A stretch of 64,000 nucleotides of DNA from Kitasatospora acidiphila (GCF_006636205.1 NZ_VIGB01000003.1:5136501-5200500); one strand, 5' to 3'; numbered from the stretch's first letter, positions 1 through 7,644 are shown. A program made the numbers and translations. The notes: generated by a model not told the origin, from the sequence alone.

Positions 1-439
1 AATCGGGCCTGTGAATCGAGCTCGATTCGTCTTCGTTTCGGCTGCGATTCGCGTGCGATTCGGGGTCGATTCGCGCTCGGTTTTCCGCCTCGGCGCGCTG
101 GTTGCGCTTCTTCGCGGCAGCCTTCGAACGGCGGTCCAGTACCTGCTTCCTGGAGAAGTTCGCCCCGGCGAGGTAGTCGTGCATCACGTAGTCGCCGTGC
201 GGAGGTTGCGGGCAACGCGGGCAGGCGTGGCCACTCTCGTGCCACAGACCGACCGTGATCAGCTTCTGGACCTGTGGCGGGGTGCCGTACATGCTGGCGA
301 TGGCCCCGGGCACGATGCCGTCGGTCAGATGTGCCGAGCAGTACGCGCCGCAGCGCACCCAGAGGCCGATGGCGGCGTTGCCGGCCTTCAGCATCTTGGG
401 GTGGGCGTACGCACTGTCGTCCACCGCGAACCACGTCAT
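1..439 (-). CDS. Phage-type replication initiator-like protein, partial (3' end outside window)
   Basis: An open minus-strand frame starts at ATG 439 with a GGAG box about ten bases upstream and runs off the left edge, giving 146 visible residues. It begins MTWFAVDDSAYAHPKM and continues with a compact domain that includes HESGHACPRCP and a DYVMHDYLAGANFSRKQ segment, followed by a basic, Ala/Arg/Glu-rich stretch. This resembles the N-terminal domain of replication-initiator or primosome-like proteins of actinophages and integrative elements; that is family resemblance from memory, not a search. It is first of the minus-strand genes read away from the integrase end of island A. The DNA under its C-terminal part has repeated GATTCG motifs on the plus strand. 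The C-terminal half cannot be judged. Confidence 0.6.
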   Translation of the reverse strand, partial: MTWFAVDDSAYAHPKMLKAGNAAIGLWVRCGAYCSAHLTDGIVPGAIASMYGTPPQVQKLITVGLWHESGHACPRCPQPPHGDYVMHDYLAGANFSRKQVLDRRSKAAAKKRNQRAEAENRARIDPESHANRSRNEDESSSIHRPD

Positions 440-521
440 CGGGAGGTGCTCCTACGTTGGGGGTTGGGCGCCCGTGGCGGGGGGATCGCGGCCAGCCCCG
501 CCACGGGCCGTACAGGGTGGT

Positions 522-959
522 TCAGACGGGCCTGAAGAGCAGCACCGGCGCGGCGTCTACTTCGGCGAGCGGACCGGCGGCCAGCTCATGCCAGGCCGGG
601 ATACCCTGCTCGGGGATGGAGTTGACGACGCGGAGCATCGCGTGGCCGCAGCGCAGCGTTATGGAGGTGCCGGCGCCGGACGGGGCGGCGCCGAGGCGCA
701 CATCTGCCTGCGAGTCGACGCGGCCGAGCCAGGTGCGGACGAGCGGGATGTCCGCGTGGCTCAGGTGTGCGTGCCAGCGGCCCTCGTTGACGGAGTCGGC
801 CCGATCGACCGCCATCGTGCATTCGTCGACGGCAACGGCGTACAGGTGGCTACCGAGCGCCTCCAGGCGGATGGCGGCCAGCTCGGGACGGCCATGGACG
901 TGCGGTTCGGTGTGGTCGAGCATCGTGGTCAGCGCGTGGGCGCTGATGGTGGTGCGCAT
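522..959 (-). CDS. Hypothetical protein, possibly sliding-clamp-like
   Basis: A 145-residue soluble protein begins MRTTISAHALTTMLDH. The order 'HALTTML... IRLEALGSHLYAVAVDECTMAV' recalls the first domain of the DNA polymerase III beta clamp, in which a strand LEAxGxxLxAVATD is diagnostic, but only one domain's worth of sequence is present where a clamp has three. The gene lies between the replication-initiator-like gene and small HTH genes of the phage-like island, a context that would fit a replication accessory role. No signal peptide or membrane segment is visible. The clamp link is an inference; without it this is a hypothetical protein of the element. Confidence 0.5.
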   Translation of the reverse strand: MRTTISAHALTTMLDHTEPHVHGRPELAAIRLEALGSHLYAVAVDECTMAVDRADSVNEGRWHAHLSHADIPLVRTWLGRVDSQADVRLGAAPSGAGTSITLRCGHAMLRVVNSIPEQGIPAWHELAAGPLAEVDAAPVLLFRPV

Positions 960-1015
960 GGTGGGCTCCAGGGGCTGGGGCCGCCCGGGGATGGCCCGGG
1001 CGGCAGAACAGTTGG

Positions 1016-1228
1016 TCAGTGGGCCGGCGGCTGCGGGGCGGTCTCCGCGGCACTCTCGGCGTCCAGGCGGTCCGCGACCTGCCGCAGGATGTAGGCGGCC
1101 TGCGGCTTGCTGAGGCCGCTGCCGCCGTGCTCCAACAGGACGTTGCTGCTGGGCCCCGGACGCACGATCAGGAAGAACAGGGCGTCGCGGCCGTCGATGG
1201 CTACCATCGAGACGTCGTCAGTGCTCAT
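1016..1228 (-). CDS. Small hypothetical protein of island A (70 aa)
   Basis: The gene starts at ATG 1228 (MSTDDVSMVAIDGRDALFF) and overlaps the stop of the upstream HTH gene by four bases, so it is probably translationally coupled. The C-terminal half has a helix, KPQAAYILRQVADRLDAES, ending in Pro/Ala residues. I do not recognise the family. Its small size, overlap and position in a run of minus-strand genes are typical of early-gene operons of actinophages and integrative elements. Confidence 0.55.
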   Translation of the reverse strand: MSTDDVSMVAIDGRDALFFLIVRPGPSSNVLLEHGGSGLSKPQAAYILRQVADRLDAESAAETAPQPPAH

Positions 1229-1743
1229 GCGGCGGGCCTCCTGCGGCTGGGCCGCGAGTCGGCTTCGCCGATTGTTGGCGCCTGCTGCCAGCCGCCGAGG
1301 TCCCGCCACCGAGCGACGGTCTTGGGTCCTGCCCCGATCGCGCGGGCCACCTCGGTCACGGTCAGCCCGTCATGGAGGTACAGGTGCCGGGCACGCTGGA
1401 TCCGCTCGGACGTGCTGACCATGTCGGCGCCCAACTCCATCGGGCCGCCGACCCGGCCAGCGAGGTTGCGGATCGTGGTCGGCCCCGATTTGGTGGCGGG
1501 CGCCGGACGGCCGTGCTCATCCCACGTGAGGTAGCTGAGGGCGTCCGTCACGCGCTGGTCCGGGTCGACCAGGCCGGCCAACACGACGATCAGCGCGATC
1601 AGCTCGGTCCGGTCGAGGTGCTCGGTGTGGTGGGCGACGTCGTGGTGGTCGCCGTCACCGCGCACGACGCACGCCAACTTCGCCGCCACCGGCAGCAGCC
1701 GCTCGGCGAGTTCACCGCGTTCGGCGGCCGTCAGGGCCGTCAT
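1225..1743 (-). CDS. Helix-turn-helix protein of island A
   Basis: This 172-residue protein starts at ATG 1743 (MTALTAAERGELAERL), overlapping the stop of the exonuclease gene in an ATGA arrangement. The C-terminal region LTVTEVARAIGAGPKTVARW is a clear helix-turn-helix of the resolvase/transposase-like or WhiB-linked type. The central region WDEHGRPAPATKSGPTTIRNLAG is polar, and the C-terminus is basic (RPSRRRPAA). It is likely a DNA-binding accessory or regulator of the element; the target is unknown. Confidence 0.55.
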   Translation of the reverse strand: MTALTAAERGELAERLLPVAAKLACVVRGDGDHHDVAHHTEHLDRTELIALIVVLAGLVDPDQRVTDALSYLTWDEHGRPAPATKSGPTTIRNLAGRVGGPMELGADMVSTSERIQRARHLYLHDGLTVTEVARAIGAGPKTVARWRDLGGWQQAPTIGEADSRPSRRRPAA

Positions 1744-2459
1744 GACGCACCACCGGTACGCGGGCGGGGGATCATCGGCCACTCGCCGTTCACCACGGCG
1801 GACGGGTCGGTGCGGCGCCGGTACTGCTGCCGGTCGAAGGCCTGCCCGGCCGCCCACTCGGCCTGCATCCAGTGCAGGTGCTCGACGGTCCAGTCCTGGA
1901 TGTTCGGGTAGCGGCGGGCGATCTCGCCGACGATGCGGGCGGCGGCGAGAGCGTCCGCGTTGGCGGTGTGCGCCCGGCCGACCTCTACCCCGTAGTGCTT
2001 GGCGAGGGACTCCAGGTTGCGGGAGCCCTTGCGCCAGCGGTCGGCCTGGCGGTCGATCACCAGCGGATCGATGACGTGCAGATCGGTGTCGCCGAGCTGC
2101 TGAGCGAGCGACGGCAGGCCGTGCCGGGCCAACTCCCGGTCCAGGAGCGTCAGATCGTACGGCGCGTTCATCACCACCAGCGGCACGCCGGCCCGGGCCT
2201 GGGCAACGATGGCGGCCGCGATCTCGGCGACCACCGCGGCGGCCGGGCGGGCACCGCGGGCCTGCGCGTTGGTGATGCCGTGCACCTTGGTGGCGGCGCG
2301 CGGGATCGGGATGCTGGGGTTGGCCATCCACGCCCGGGTGACGGCCCGCTGGCCGCCGCCAACCTCTACCAGCGCCGCGGTGATGATCCGGTCGGACTCC
2401 ACGTCCAGGCCAGTGGTTTCGGTGTCGAACGCGGCCATGCGGCCGGTGTGCCAGCTCAC
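1740..2459 (-). CDS. DnaQ-like 3'-5' exonuclease
   Basis: The protein has the three exonuclease motifs of the DEDD superfamily: Exo I near residue 10 (FDTETTGLD), Exo II (VVMNAPYDLTLLD) and Exo III with HTANADALAAARI, which places it in the DEDDh, proofreading-type group. Length is 239 aa and no polymerase domain is attached. The start is GTG 2459, overlapping the previous gene's stop as GTGA; an internal ATG at 2438 would remove only seven residues. It lies directly after the RecT-like and RecE-like genes, so it probably trims DNA ends during element replication or recombination. Confidence 0.85.
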   Translation of the reverse strand: MSWHTGRMAAFDTETTGLDVESDRIITAALVEVGGGQRAVTRAWMANPSIPIPRAATKVHGITNAQARGARPAAAVVAEIAAAIVAQARAGVPLVVMNAPYDLTLLDRELARHGLPSLAQQLGDTDLHVIDPLVIDRQADRWRKGSRNLESLAKHYGVEVGRAHTANADALAAARIVGEIARRYPNIQDWTVEHLHWMQAEWAAGQAFDRQQYRRRTDPSAVVNGEWPMIPRPRTGGAS

Positions 2460-3313
2460 TCGGCACCACCCTGCTGGTTCGCGGCGCTGCCCTGACCGGG
2501 CTGAGCGGGAACGGCGCGGGTGATCTCGGCGGCGGTCACCCGCTGCTCGGGGAACGCCTCATCCGGGGTGACCTCGCCCCGCTGGAGCGACTGGTAGAGG
2601 ATCTCCAGCTGCGCGAGGTCCATGTCGGTCCAGTTGGCAACCTTCCGGCCGCGGTTGTCCTCCAGCTGCTCGGTGGTGATGCCGCGAGCCTGGTAGGCGC
2701 TGGTGGCCTGGGCGATGCGCTGCGGAAGGGGAACGCCGCCGCCATGCTTGAGCGTGGCGGTGCACAGGTCCTTGGCCTGCTCGATGTACCAGACAGGCAG
2801 CACCGAGAAGATCATCTCCCGGAGGCGGCGGGACCCGTTGTTGCTGTTGTTCTCGTAGATGTCGCGGAAGTCGGCGAGTTTCTGCGCCTTGCCGTTCGCC
2901 CACCGGGCGTGCGGCACGATGAACGTGGTGGAGACGCGCTCGTTGGACTCCATGTCCCACGCCCACGCCTGCATCTCGGACTGCTCGAACTCGTCGTCGC
3001 GCCGCAACTCCACGAGGCCGTACTGGATGTTGCCCCAGCAACGAGCCAGCTCCTTCGCCAGGTGGATCGTCTCGCCGGCCACCGTCGAACTGCCCTTGGG
3101 GAAGCTGTAGAACGCGCGCTTCGCGAGGGCCGGCTGCTTGCACGCCTCGCTCATCCGGCTGATCGAGTACGCCTCGACCCGGGGGAACTGGCGGGCAACC
3201 ATGACCGCGGCCTGAACTTCGGCGACAGCGCGGGACTGCTCCACTGCAGTGCCCTGGCCGACACGGCCCGGGGCGGGAGTGGCCGGCATGTACTGCTCGG
3301 CAGGGTAGTTCAC
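2456..3313 (-). CDS. Phage recombination protein, RecT-like annealing partner
   Basis: The start is GTG 3313, overlapping the stop of the RecE-like nuclease as GTGA; the protein is 285 aa. A central block with FYSFPKGSSTVAGETIHLAKEL, then ARCWGNIQYGLVELRRDDEF and RDIYENNSNNGSRRLREMI, is a signature I associate with proteins paired with RecE-like nucleases in actinophages. Pairing of an exonuclease with an annealase is the standard two-gene recombination module. I infer single-strand annealing from gene order and conserved context; the primary sequence does not show a textbook RecT or Erf motif. The tail is Gln/Pro-rich and disordered. Confidence 0.6.
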   Translation of the reverse strand: MNYPAEQYMPATPAPGRVGQGTAVEQSRAVAEVQAAVMVARQFPRVEAYSISRMSEACKQPALAKRAFYSFPKGSSTVAGETIHLAKELARCWGNIQYGLVELRRDDEFEQSEMQAWAWDMESNERVSTTFIVPHARWANGKAQKLADFRDIYENNSNNGSRRLREMIFSVLPVWYIEQAKDLCTATLKHGGGVPLPQRIAQATSAYQARGITTEQLEDNRGRKVANWTDMDLAQLEILYQSLQRGEVTPDEAFPEQRVTAAEITRAVPAQPGQGSAANQQGGAE

Positions 3314-4197
3314 TGGATCTCCTGCATCTGACGGTCCTGGGCCCACGCGGGCAGGGAGACGATCTCGACCTGGTCCGAGTAACCGGGCCAGTGGTCGGAG
3401 GCGAGGCACTCCCGGTAGATCGAGAGGGCCTTGCGGTTGCGCTGCCGGCCGATGCGGCGCGTCGCCTGGTCGAGCTGCACCACGTTGACCAGGTACGGAG
3501 GCGTCTTCTCCTGGAACACGAAGACGAAGGTCGTCGAGTCGTCGCCGAGGCCCAGCGCCCGGACCGCGTCCACGTACCACGGATCCTGCTGGTGGTAGCC
3601 GTAGTTGAGCACCGACTTGGCGATCGACTCCGGGGCCGCCGAGACGCAGCTCTTGTAGTCCGGGATGATCAGCCGACCGTGGCCCAGCGTCGGCAACCAG
3701 TCCAGACGCGCACGCCGCCACACGCCGGTGGCCTGGTCTACCCAGAACAGCGACTGTTCCGGTCGACCGCTGTCCTCGGAGAACAGCGCGCTGGCGACCG
3801 GGTGTTGGCGGATCGCCGCTGCCATCCGGTGGACCTGCTCGAACTCGGCTGGCTTCAGCGGAATCGCCCCGCGCTCGCGGGCCGCGGCAACCTCGGCCTT
3901 CACCTTGGCCGTGCGCCACTCGTCCGCGTCGATACGGACCAGCTCCGGCCCGGTGCCGAGTACGAGCCCGTGGGCGGCCGTGCCGAGGTCGAACACCTTG
4001 CGCGGCTTCTGGCCGTGCAGCTGCTCATGCCGGAACAGGGCCGGGCAGCCCGGAGCGAGCAGCCGACGGGCGCCGGTGGAGGAGAGGGAGCCGCCCGGGA
4101 CCGGGTCGGCGTGGTACTGCTCGTTGGTCATCTCGTAGATGCCGGGCTCGGTGATGATGGGCCCGGCGGCCGGGGCCTCCGGCATGATGGCGGTCAC
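3310..4197 (-). CDS. RecE-like PD-(D/E)XK exonuclease
   Basis: The 295-residue product starts with 'ITEPGIYEMTNEQYHADP', followed by GGSLSSTGARRLL and CPALFRHE, the usual N-terminal signature of phage RecE/exodeoxyribonuclease VIII nuclease domains. The catalytic segment is visible as GRLIIPDYKSC (D and K of the PD-(D/E)XK core), followed by a helix with Y-G-Y-H-Q-Q-D, the QxxxY-like motif of this family. It should digest one strand of linear duplex DNA to expose tails for the downstream partner. GTG 4197 overlaps the expected stop of the preceding gene; ATG 4185 is the alternative start. Confidence 0.85.
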   Translation of the reverse strand: MTAIMPEAPAAGPIITEPGIYEMTNEQYHADPVPGGSLSSTGARRLLAPGCPALFRHEQLHGQKPRKVFDLGTAAHGLVLGTGPELVRIDADEWRTAKVKAEVAAARERGAIPLKPAEFEQVHRMAAAIRQHPVASALFSEDSGRPEQSLFWVDQATGVWRRARLDWLPTLGHGRLIIPDYKSCVSAAPESIAKSVLNYGYHQQDPWYVDAVRALGLGDDSTTFVFVFQEKTPPYLVNVVQLDQATRRIGRQRNRKALSIYRECLASDHWPGYSDQVEIVSLPAWAQDRQMQEIQ

Positions 4198-4471
4198 TCG
4201 GCCCCAGGTTCAGCGTGTAGTAGCGGCGCGGGGTGCCGTCGCCGTGTCGGTTGAGGTGGCCCTCAGCGACGAGCCGTTCCAGGTGGCGGCGGATAGTCGC
4301 GCGGTGGCTGTGCGACTGCCAGAAGCGGCGGAAGACCGGCTTCGCGCGGCCCACGGTCCACTCGCCCTGCTCGCGGCGGATGGTGTCGAGGAGGTACTGG
4401 CGGAAGGCCAGGCGGCGTTGGTGCGGCCCGGCGGCCGGGGTGCTGGCCCCCAGCGGCTCGGTGATGGTCAT
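4025..4471 (-). CDS. Winged-helix-type small DNA-binding protein, probable frameshift near 4206
   Basis: The start is ATG 4471 with AGGAGA upstream. The first 90 residues form a winged-helix-like unit (RQYLLDTIRREQGEW, HRATIRRHLERLVAEGHLNR, PRRYYTLNLG). As read, the frame continues to 4025 and overlaps the RecE-like gene by 172 bases in low-complexity Arg/His/Pro sequence, which is not natural. Adding one base to the CCCC run at 4202-4205 would end the protein after YYTLNLGAE at a TGA (4194-4196) that overlaps the next gene's GTG, matching the other gene junctions here. I therefore suspect a missed base and a true product of about 92 aa. Confidence 0.55.
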   Translation of the reverse strand: MTITEPLGASTPAAGPHQRRLAFRQYLLDTIRREQGEWTVGRAKPVFRRFWQSHSHRATIRRHLERLVAEGHLNRHGDGTPRRYYTLNLGPSDRHHAGGPGRRAHHHRARHLRDDQRAVPRRPGPGRLPLLHRRPSAARSGLPGPVPA

Positions 4472-4522
4472 CGGTGTCTCCTGGTGGGCCGGGCGCGGTG
4501 GGCGCCCGGCCGAAGTCGAGGG

Positions 4523-4885
4523 TCAGGCCTTGCGGGGCTGGCCGGTGCCGGTCGCGATGGCGTACTGGGCGGCGTCGTCGTAGCCCATGGCGTCGTGCAG
4601 CTGCTTCTGCAGGCCAGCGTTCGCGATGCGCAGGCCAGCCAGGTCGGCGGTCAACTTGGCCAGCTCGGCGCGCACCTGGGACTCACGCTGCCCGGCCGCC
4701 TGGCGCTCCAGCCGGTCGGCGGCCGCGCGGGCGTCCGCCACGTCGGCCCGCTGCCGGGCGGCCGTCAACTGCGCGGCCAGCTCGGCGTTGTGGTCCAGCG
4801 CTTCGCGCAGGTCGTCCGCGAGCGTGCGGAGGTTGCCGGGCCACGGCGCGGTGGCGGGACGGCGGATCAGGGACAGCAGCTTCAT
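4523..4885 (-). CDS. Small coiled-coil protein of island A
   Basis: The start is ATG 4885 (MKLLSLIRRPATAPW), overlapping the stop of a 56-residue gene as ATGA. The remainder is a long amphipathic helix rich in Ala, Leu, Glu and Arg with heptad spacing (LDHNAELAAQLTAARQRAD, RAELAKLTADLAGLR), indicating a coiled coil of about 75 residues. No membrane segment is obvious. Function unknown; phage elements often carry such short coiled-coil proteins. Confidence 0.5.
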   Translation of the reverse strand: MKLLSLIRRPATAPWPGNLRTLADDLREALDHNAELAAQLTAARQRADVADARAAADRLERQAAGQRESQVRAELAKLTADLAGLRIANAGLQKQLHDAMGYDDAAQYAIATGTGQPRKA

Positions 4886-5052
4886 CGCAGGGCCTTCCTC
4901 TGCTGGGGGATGTACCGGAGGGGACGGACGCGCCGGCGGGCGGCACGGCGCTGGCAGTCGTGCCGCCACTTCGCCAGCCCCGAGCCGAGCAACACGGCGG
5001 ACGGCGGCAGCCACATCGCGGCGAGCGTCAGCCCGGTCTGGAGACCCGTCAT
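4882..5052 (-). CDS. Very small hypothetical protein (56 aa)
   Basis: A short frame from ATG 5052 to TGA 4882 fits the gap between two flanking genes exactly, overlapping both by four bases (ATGA at each end). The N-terminal 20 residues are hydrophobic (LQTGLTLAAMWLPPSAVLL), consistent with one membrane helix or a small secreted/anchored peptide, followed by a basic tail with RRAARRRVRPLRYI. The overlapping junctions are the main evidence that it is translated. Confidence 0.5.
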   Translation of the reverse strand: MTGLQTGLTLAAMWLPPSAVLLGSGLAKWRHDCQRRAARRRVRPLRYIPQQRKALR

Positions 5053-5669
5053 GACTCACCGTCCGGGGTGTACTCGGTCAGCACGATCACGGGGACCACG
5101 CGGTACGCGGTCTCGACCTCGTCACCCTCGTGCTGGGCGTACAGCCGCAGCACGGAGTCGTCTTCGGGCTCCTCCGGGTACCAGCGGAGGGTGGGCGCCG
5201 GGCCAACCAGCTCCCGGTACGAGTCCTCGGCGTGCGCCTGGGCCTCCTCGAGGTCGAGGTACCGGCCGAGCCGGATGCCGTCGTGCTCGGCCCGCCACAC
5301 CGTCAACTCGCCGTCTCCGACGAGCGCCTGCATGTTGTCGACGGTCTTCGCCAGCAGAGCCCGAGTGTCAGCGAGTTCGGCACGCAGCTGCTCCACCTCG
5401 CCCGCCGCCGGCTGCCGTCCCGGCCGGACCTCGGTCCGCAGCAGCCCGGCCAGCGCGAGCGCCTGCACGATCTCGGCCGGCATCCCCGCATGGGTCAACG
5501 CGCTCCGCACGATCACCTCAGCGCGGTCCGTGATCTGCTCCGGCGGCACACCCAGAGCGTCCCGGGCCTCCGCCAGCTCGACCGCCAGCCGGCCGACCTC
5601 CGCCAGCAGCGTCGGCACATCCGCCTGCTGCTCCAGCTCGGCCGCGCTCAGCGGCTCCCAGGCGCTCAT
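5049..5669 (-). CDS. Hypothetical coiled-coil protein of island A
   Basis: A 206-residue soluble protein starts at ATG 5669 (MSAWEPLSAAELEQQADV). Residues about 20-110 are helical with heptad character (LLAEVGRLAVELAEARDALG, VEQLRAELADTRALLAKTV). The C-terminal 80 residues look globular, with LTVWRAEHDGIRLGRYLDL and a strand-rich YRVVPVIVLTEYTPDGES end. Both ends overlap neighbouring genes by four bases. I do not recognise it. Confidence 0.5.
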   Translation of the reverse strand: MSAWEPLSAAELEQQADVPTLLAEVGRLAVELAEARDALGVPPEQITDRAEVIVRSALTHAGMPAEIVQALALAGLLRTEVRPGRQPAAGEVEQLRAELADTRALLAKTVDNMQALVGDGELTVWRAEHDGIRLGRYLDLEEAQAHAEDSYRELVGPAPTLRWYPEEPEDDSVLRLYAQHEGDEVETAYRVVPVIVLTEYTPDGES

Positions 5670-6100
5670 CGGGCACCGCCCCGGCGCTGCTGGCACCGCA
5701 GATCCTCGTAGGCGCCGCGCGCAGCGGCCGCGGTGTCGAACAGGCGAGAGCGCCCCTTCCCGTCCTCGCGCCACCGCACCCGCCACCGGCGATCGTCGTA
5801 GCGCTCGCGTCGCACCGCGCTGATCACCGGCTCGCGCTCCGGCTCCGCCTCCGACGGGGCCAGCCGCTTCAGCTCGGCGAGCGCCCCGTCCAGCTCGCCC
5901 TCCGCGTCGTCCAGGTCCGCGTCGAGCTCGTCGATCTCGTCCAGCAGCTCGCGGATCACCGGCGCCATCAGGTTCAGCCAGTGCTCGGCCTGCCGGCGGG
6001 TGTTCGGGTTCCAGCGCGCCGCCTGCGGCAGGATCGTGTCGAGCTGCATCTCCCGGAGCGCGGCCAGCCGCTCCTCGCTGATTGGCTCCCGGGCGCTCAC
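5666..6100 (-). CDS. Hypothetical protein with integrase-arm-like C-terminal motif
   Basis: The start is GTG 6100 (SAREPISEERLAALREMQLD), overlapping the upstream stop. The first 85 residues form an acidic helical region (LLDEIDELDADLDDAEGELD). The C-terminal 50 residues contain YDDRRWRVRWREDGKGRSR then LFDTAAAARGAYEDLR, which resembles the small beta-sheet arm-binding (AP2-like) domain found at the N-terminus of tyrosine integrases. It could bind DNA on that basis, but this is inference. Confidence 0.45.
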   Translation of the reverse strand: MSAREPISEERLAALREMQLDTILPQAARWNPNTRRQAEHWLNLMAPVIRELLDEIDELDADLDDAEGELDGALAELKRLAPSEAEPEREPVISAVRRERYDDRRWRVRWREDGKGRSRLFDTAAAARGAYEDLRCQQRRGGAR

Positions 6101-6437
6101 GCCGCCACCGCCGACCCACGCTGCGGGGCCGGGTACGCCGACACCTCGACCTGCACCTCGGCGTACCGCCCGACCGCCTTCAGCTTCCAGTGCGTCTCGC
6201 CGCGGTACTCGTACTCGCTCGGGGGCCACTCCTCCAGGCCCAGCTCACGCACCCACGCGTCGAACGTGTCCGCGTCCGCGTCGTGGAGGAACACCGCCAG
6301 CACACCGTTCCGTGCCTCCACGATCGTGGCCGGCAGCTGCGGGTACAGGCGCACCAGGTTGAGCGCCGCGGTGAGCGGCCCGGCGGCGGCACGCAGGGGT
6401 GCGGTGCCGGAGGGATGATGATCTCGGTAGGCTCCAT
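6097..6437 (-). CDS. Hypothetical protein of island A, frameshifted near 6398
   Basis: An excellent start exists at ATG 6437 (GAAGGAGG about nine bases upstream; MEPTEIIIPPAPHP). The downstream coding sequence, ending at 6097, is in a different frame (LTAALNLVRLYPQLPATIVE, FLHDADADTFDAWVRELG, HWKLKAVGRYAEVQVEV). Adding one C to the CCCC run (GGGG on the plus strand, about 6396-6399) joins them into 113 residues. The product looks like a small alpha/beta protein; no function is suggested. It is either disrupted or affected by a missed base. Confidence 0.5.
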
Positions 6438-6535
6438 GAGGGCCTGCCTCCTTCGTTGTTCTGTCTGGGCGAGGTGGGCTCGGGTCGCCCCTGGGCTGGA
6501 ATTCCGGGGCGGCCCACCCACAGGTCTGGGGTGGA

Positions 6536-6778
6536 TCAGGCGGTGCGGCGGGCCAGCGCGTCCCGGGCCCGCGCGGCCCTCGCCTTCTGGTCGGCGGGCG
6601 CCTCTTCGGCGTGCCACGCCTTGACCTCGTCGAGGTCGAACCGGCGGCCACCGCCGCGGAGTCGCGTGACGGGGCACCCGTCGCGGACCCACTTGTTGAC
6701 GGTCCAATCGGAGACGCCGTAGTAGGTCTCCAGCTCGGCCTGCTTAAGCAGCGGGGCCGGCAGCGTGCTGACGGTCAT
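6536..6778 (-). CDS. Excisionase/AlpA-like helix-turn-helix protein
   Basis: An 80-residue protein carries LLKQAELETYYGVSDWTVNKW followed by GCPVTRLRGGGRRFDLDEV, the MerR-like winged HTH arrangement (recognition helix then wing with RRFxxxEV) of excisionase/AlpA proteins. Such proteins bend DNA at attachment sites or activate excision genes. It is downstream of, and overlaps by 35 bases, an XRE regulator gene. A TTCT-type operator lies just upstream of its ATG 6778. Excisionase versus transcription factor cannot be separated by sequence alone. Confidence 0.65.
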   Translation of the reverse strand: MTVSTLPAPLLKQAELETYYGVSDWTVNKWVRDGCPVTRLRGGGRRFDLDEVKAWHAEEAPADQKARAARARDALARRTA

Positions 6779-7064
6779 CGGCTATTGACCTTTCTTCTGT
6801 AGAAGTAGAAGCTCCAGGCATGTCGAACAGGTCCTGGAGCGGCTGGCCGAGTGCGTCGGCAATCAGCCATGCGGTACGGATGCGGCATCGCTTCCGCGCT
6901 GACGACCCCTGGGTGACGAGTACTCCGACAGCCGACCGACTCACACCGCGCCCGAGGGGATCCACCGTCTTGGTGGCCTCGGCGAGCTTGGGTATCGACC
7001 ATCCGCCGGCCTTCATGGCGTCACGGAGGGGCTGGCCGTTCCTCTTGCGGTGCAGGCGGGACAT
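6744..7064 (-). CDS. XRE-like helix-turn-helix regulator
   Basis: The 106-residue protein begins MSRLHRKRNGQPLRDAMKAG and has an XRE/Cro-like HTH (WSIPKLAEATKTVDP... VSRSAVGVLVTQG... CRIRTAWLIADALGQPLQDLF). It is transcribed divergently from a second XRE gene at 7285, with TTCTAC inverted repeats between them, the layout of a phage immunity switch. Its C-terminus past residue 85 is polar and overlaps the start of the AlpA-like gene. Confidence 0.65.
   Translation of the reverse strand: MSRLHRKRNGQPLRDAMKAGGWSIPKLAEATKTVDPLGRGVSRSAVGVLVTQGSSARKRCRIRTAWLIADALGQPLQDLFDMPGASTSTEERSIADDRQHAAGPAA
6794..6805. promoter_or_regulatory. Candidate operator, CTTCTGTAGAAG
   Basis: Near-palindrome CTTCTGTAGAAG about 15 bases upstream of the AlpA-like start. 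Its half-sites (TTCT/AGAA) match those of the inverted repeats at 7120-7138 and 7235-7263, so one regulator probably reads all three. Confidence 0.4.
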
Positions 7065-7119
7065 GCAGGACCTCGTGGATAGGGGCGTCAGCTGCGCTGC
7101 TTGCCGCTGACATCCACAT

Positions 7120-7138
7120 TTCTACAGTAGATGTAGAA
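7120..7138. promoter_or_regulatory. Operator: TTCTACA-n5-TGTAGAA
   Basis: A perfect inverted repeat, arms TTCTACA (7120-7126) and TGTAGAA (7132-7138), lies between the divergent XRE genes, about 55 bases upstream of the minus-strand one. It is the best-formed of three related sites and is a strong candidate binding site for one or both XRE proteins. Confidence 0.6.
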
Positions 7139-7234
7139 GCATGGTCAAGGGAGTAGTGGAGAGGATTCCCGAGTGTCATTCGAGGCTTGCGGTTAATCGA
7201 ACAAGCGTCCTAGTGTGGGCGAGTTTGCGCCAGC

Positions 7235-7263
7235 CTTCTACAGTCCGCTTGTAAACGTAGAAG
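7235..7263. promoter_or_regulatory. Operator: CTTCTACA...GTAGAAG
   Basis: Arms CTTCTACA (7235-7242) and GTAGAAG (7257-7263) sit just upstream of ATG 7285 of the plus-strand XRE gene, where a bound repressor would block its promoter. The spacing is wider than in the 7120 site, so it may bind as two half-sites. Confidence 0.45.
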
Positions 7264-7284
7264 ACCGTTTGGCATGCTTGCGCT

Positions 7285-7644
7285 ATGGACGAGCTCCACG
7301 AGGGCACCGAAACGCTCCCGCAGCTGATCCGGCGGGTCCAGGACGCACGTCCCGAACTCACCCAGACCGAGATCGCGCGCCGGGCCGGCGTGTCCGTTGC
7401 CGCCGTCAACACCTGGGTGAACGGTGCCCGCATGCCCTCCCGGAAGTCTTGCGACAAGCTCGCCGACGCCCTCAGCGAGCCCCGCGAGCGCGTGTTCGCC
7501 GCCGCGAATCGCCGCGTGCCCGGCCCGCTCGCCCCCGACGCCGAGGAACGGATCCTGGCGCTGTATCGTCGCCTGACCGCCGACGAGCAGCGCATCGTGG
7601 AACGGCAGCTCGCGGCTCTCGCCGCCGACGACCATCAGATGTAA
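7285..7644 (+). CDS. XRE-family repressor of island A
   Basis: A 119-residue protein has a canonical HTH_3 domain (LPQLIRRVQDARPELTQTEIA, RRAGVSVAAVNTWVNGARMP, KLADALSEPRERVF) followed by a helical C-terminal part (EERILALYRRLTADEQRIVE) probably used for dimerisation. It is the only regulator on the plus strand and precedes the integrase, as a CI-like maintenance repressor would. The TTCTAC site at 7235-7263 overlaps its likely promoter, suggesting autoregulation. Confidence 0.75.
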   Translation: MDELHEGTETLPQLIRRVQDARPELTQTEIARRAGVSVAAVNTWVNGARMPSRKSCDKLADALSEPRERVFAAANRRVPGPLAPDAEERILALYRRLTADEQRIVERQLAALAADDHQM

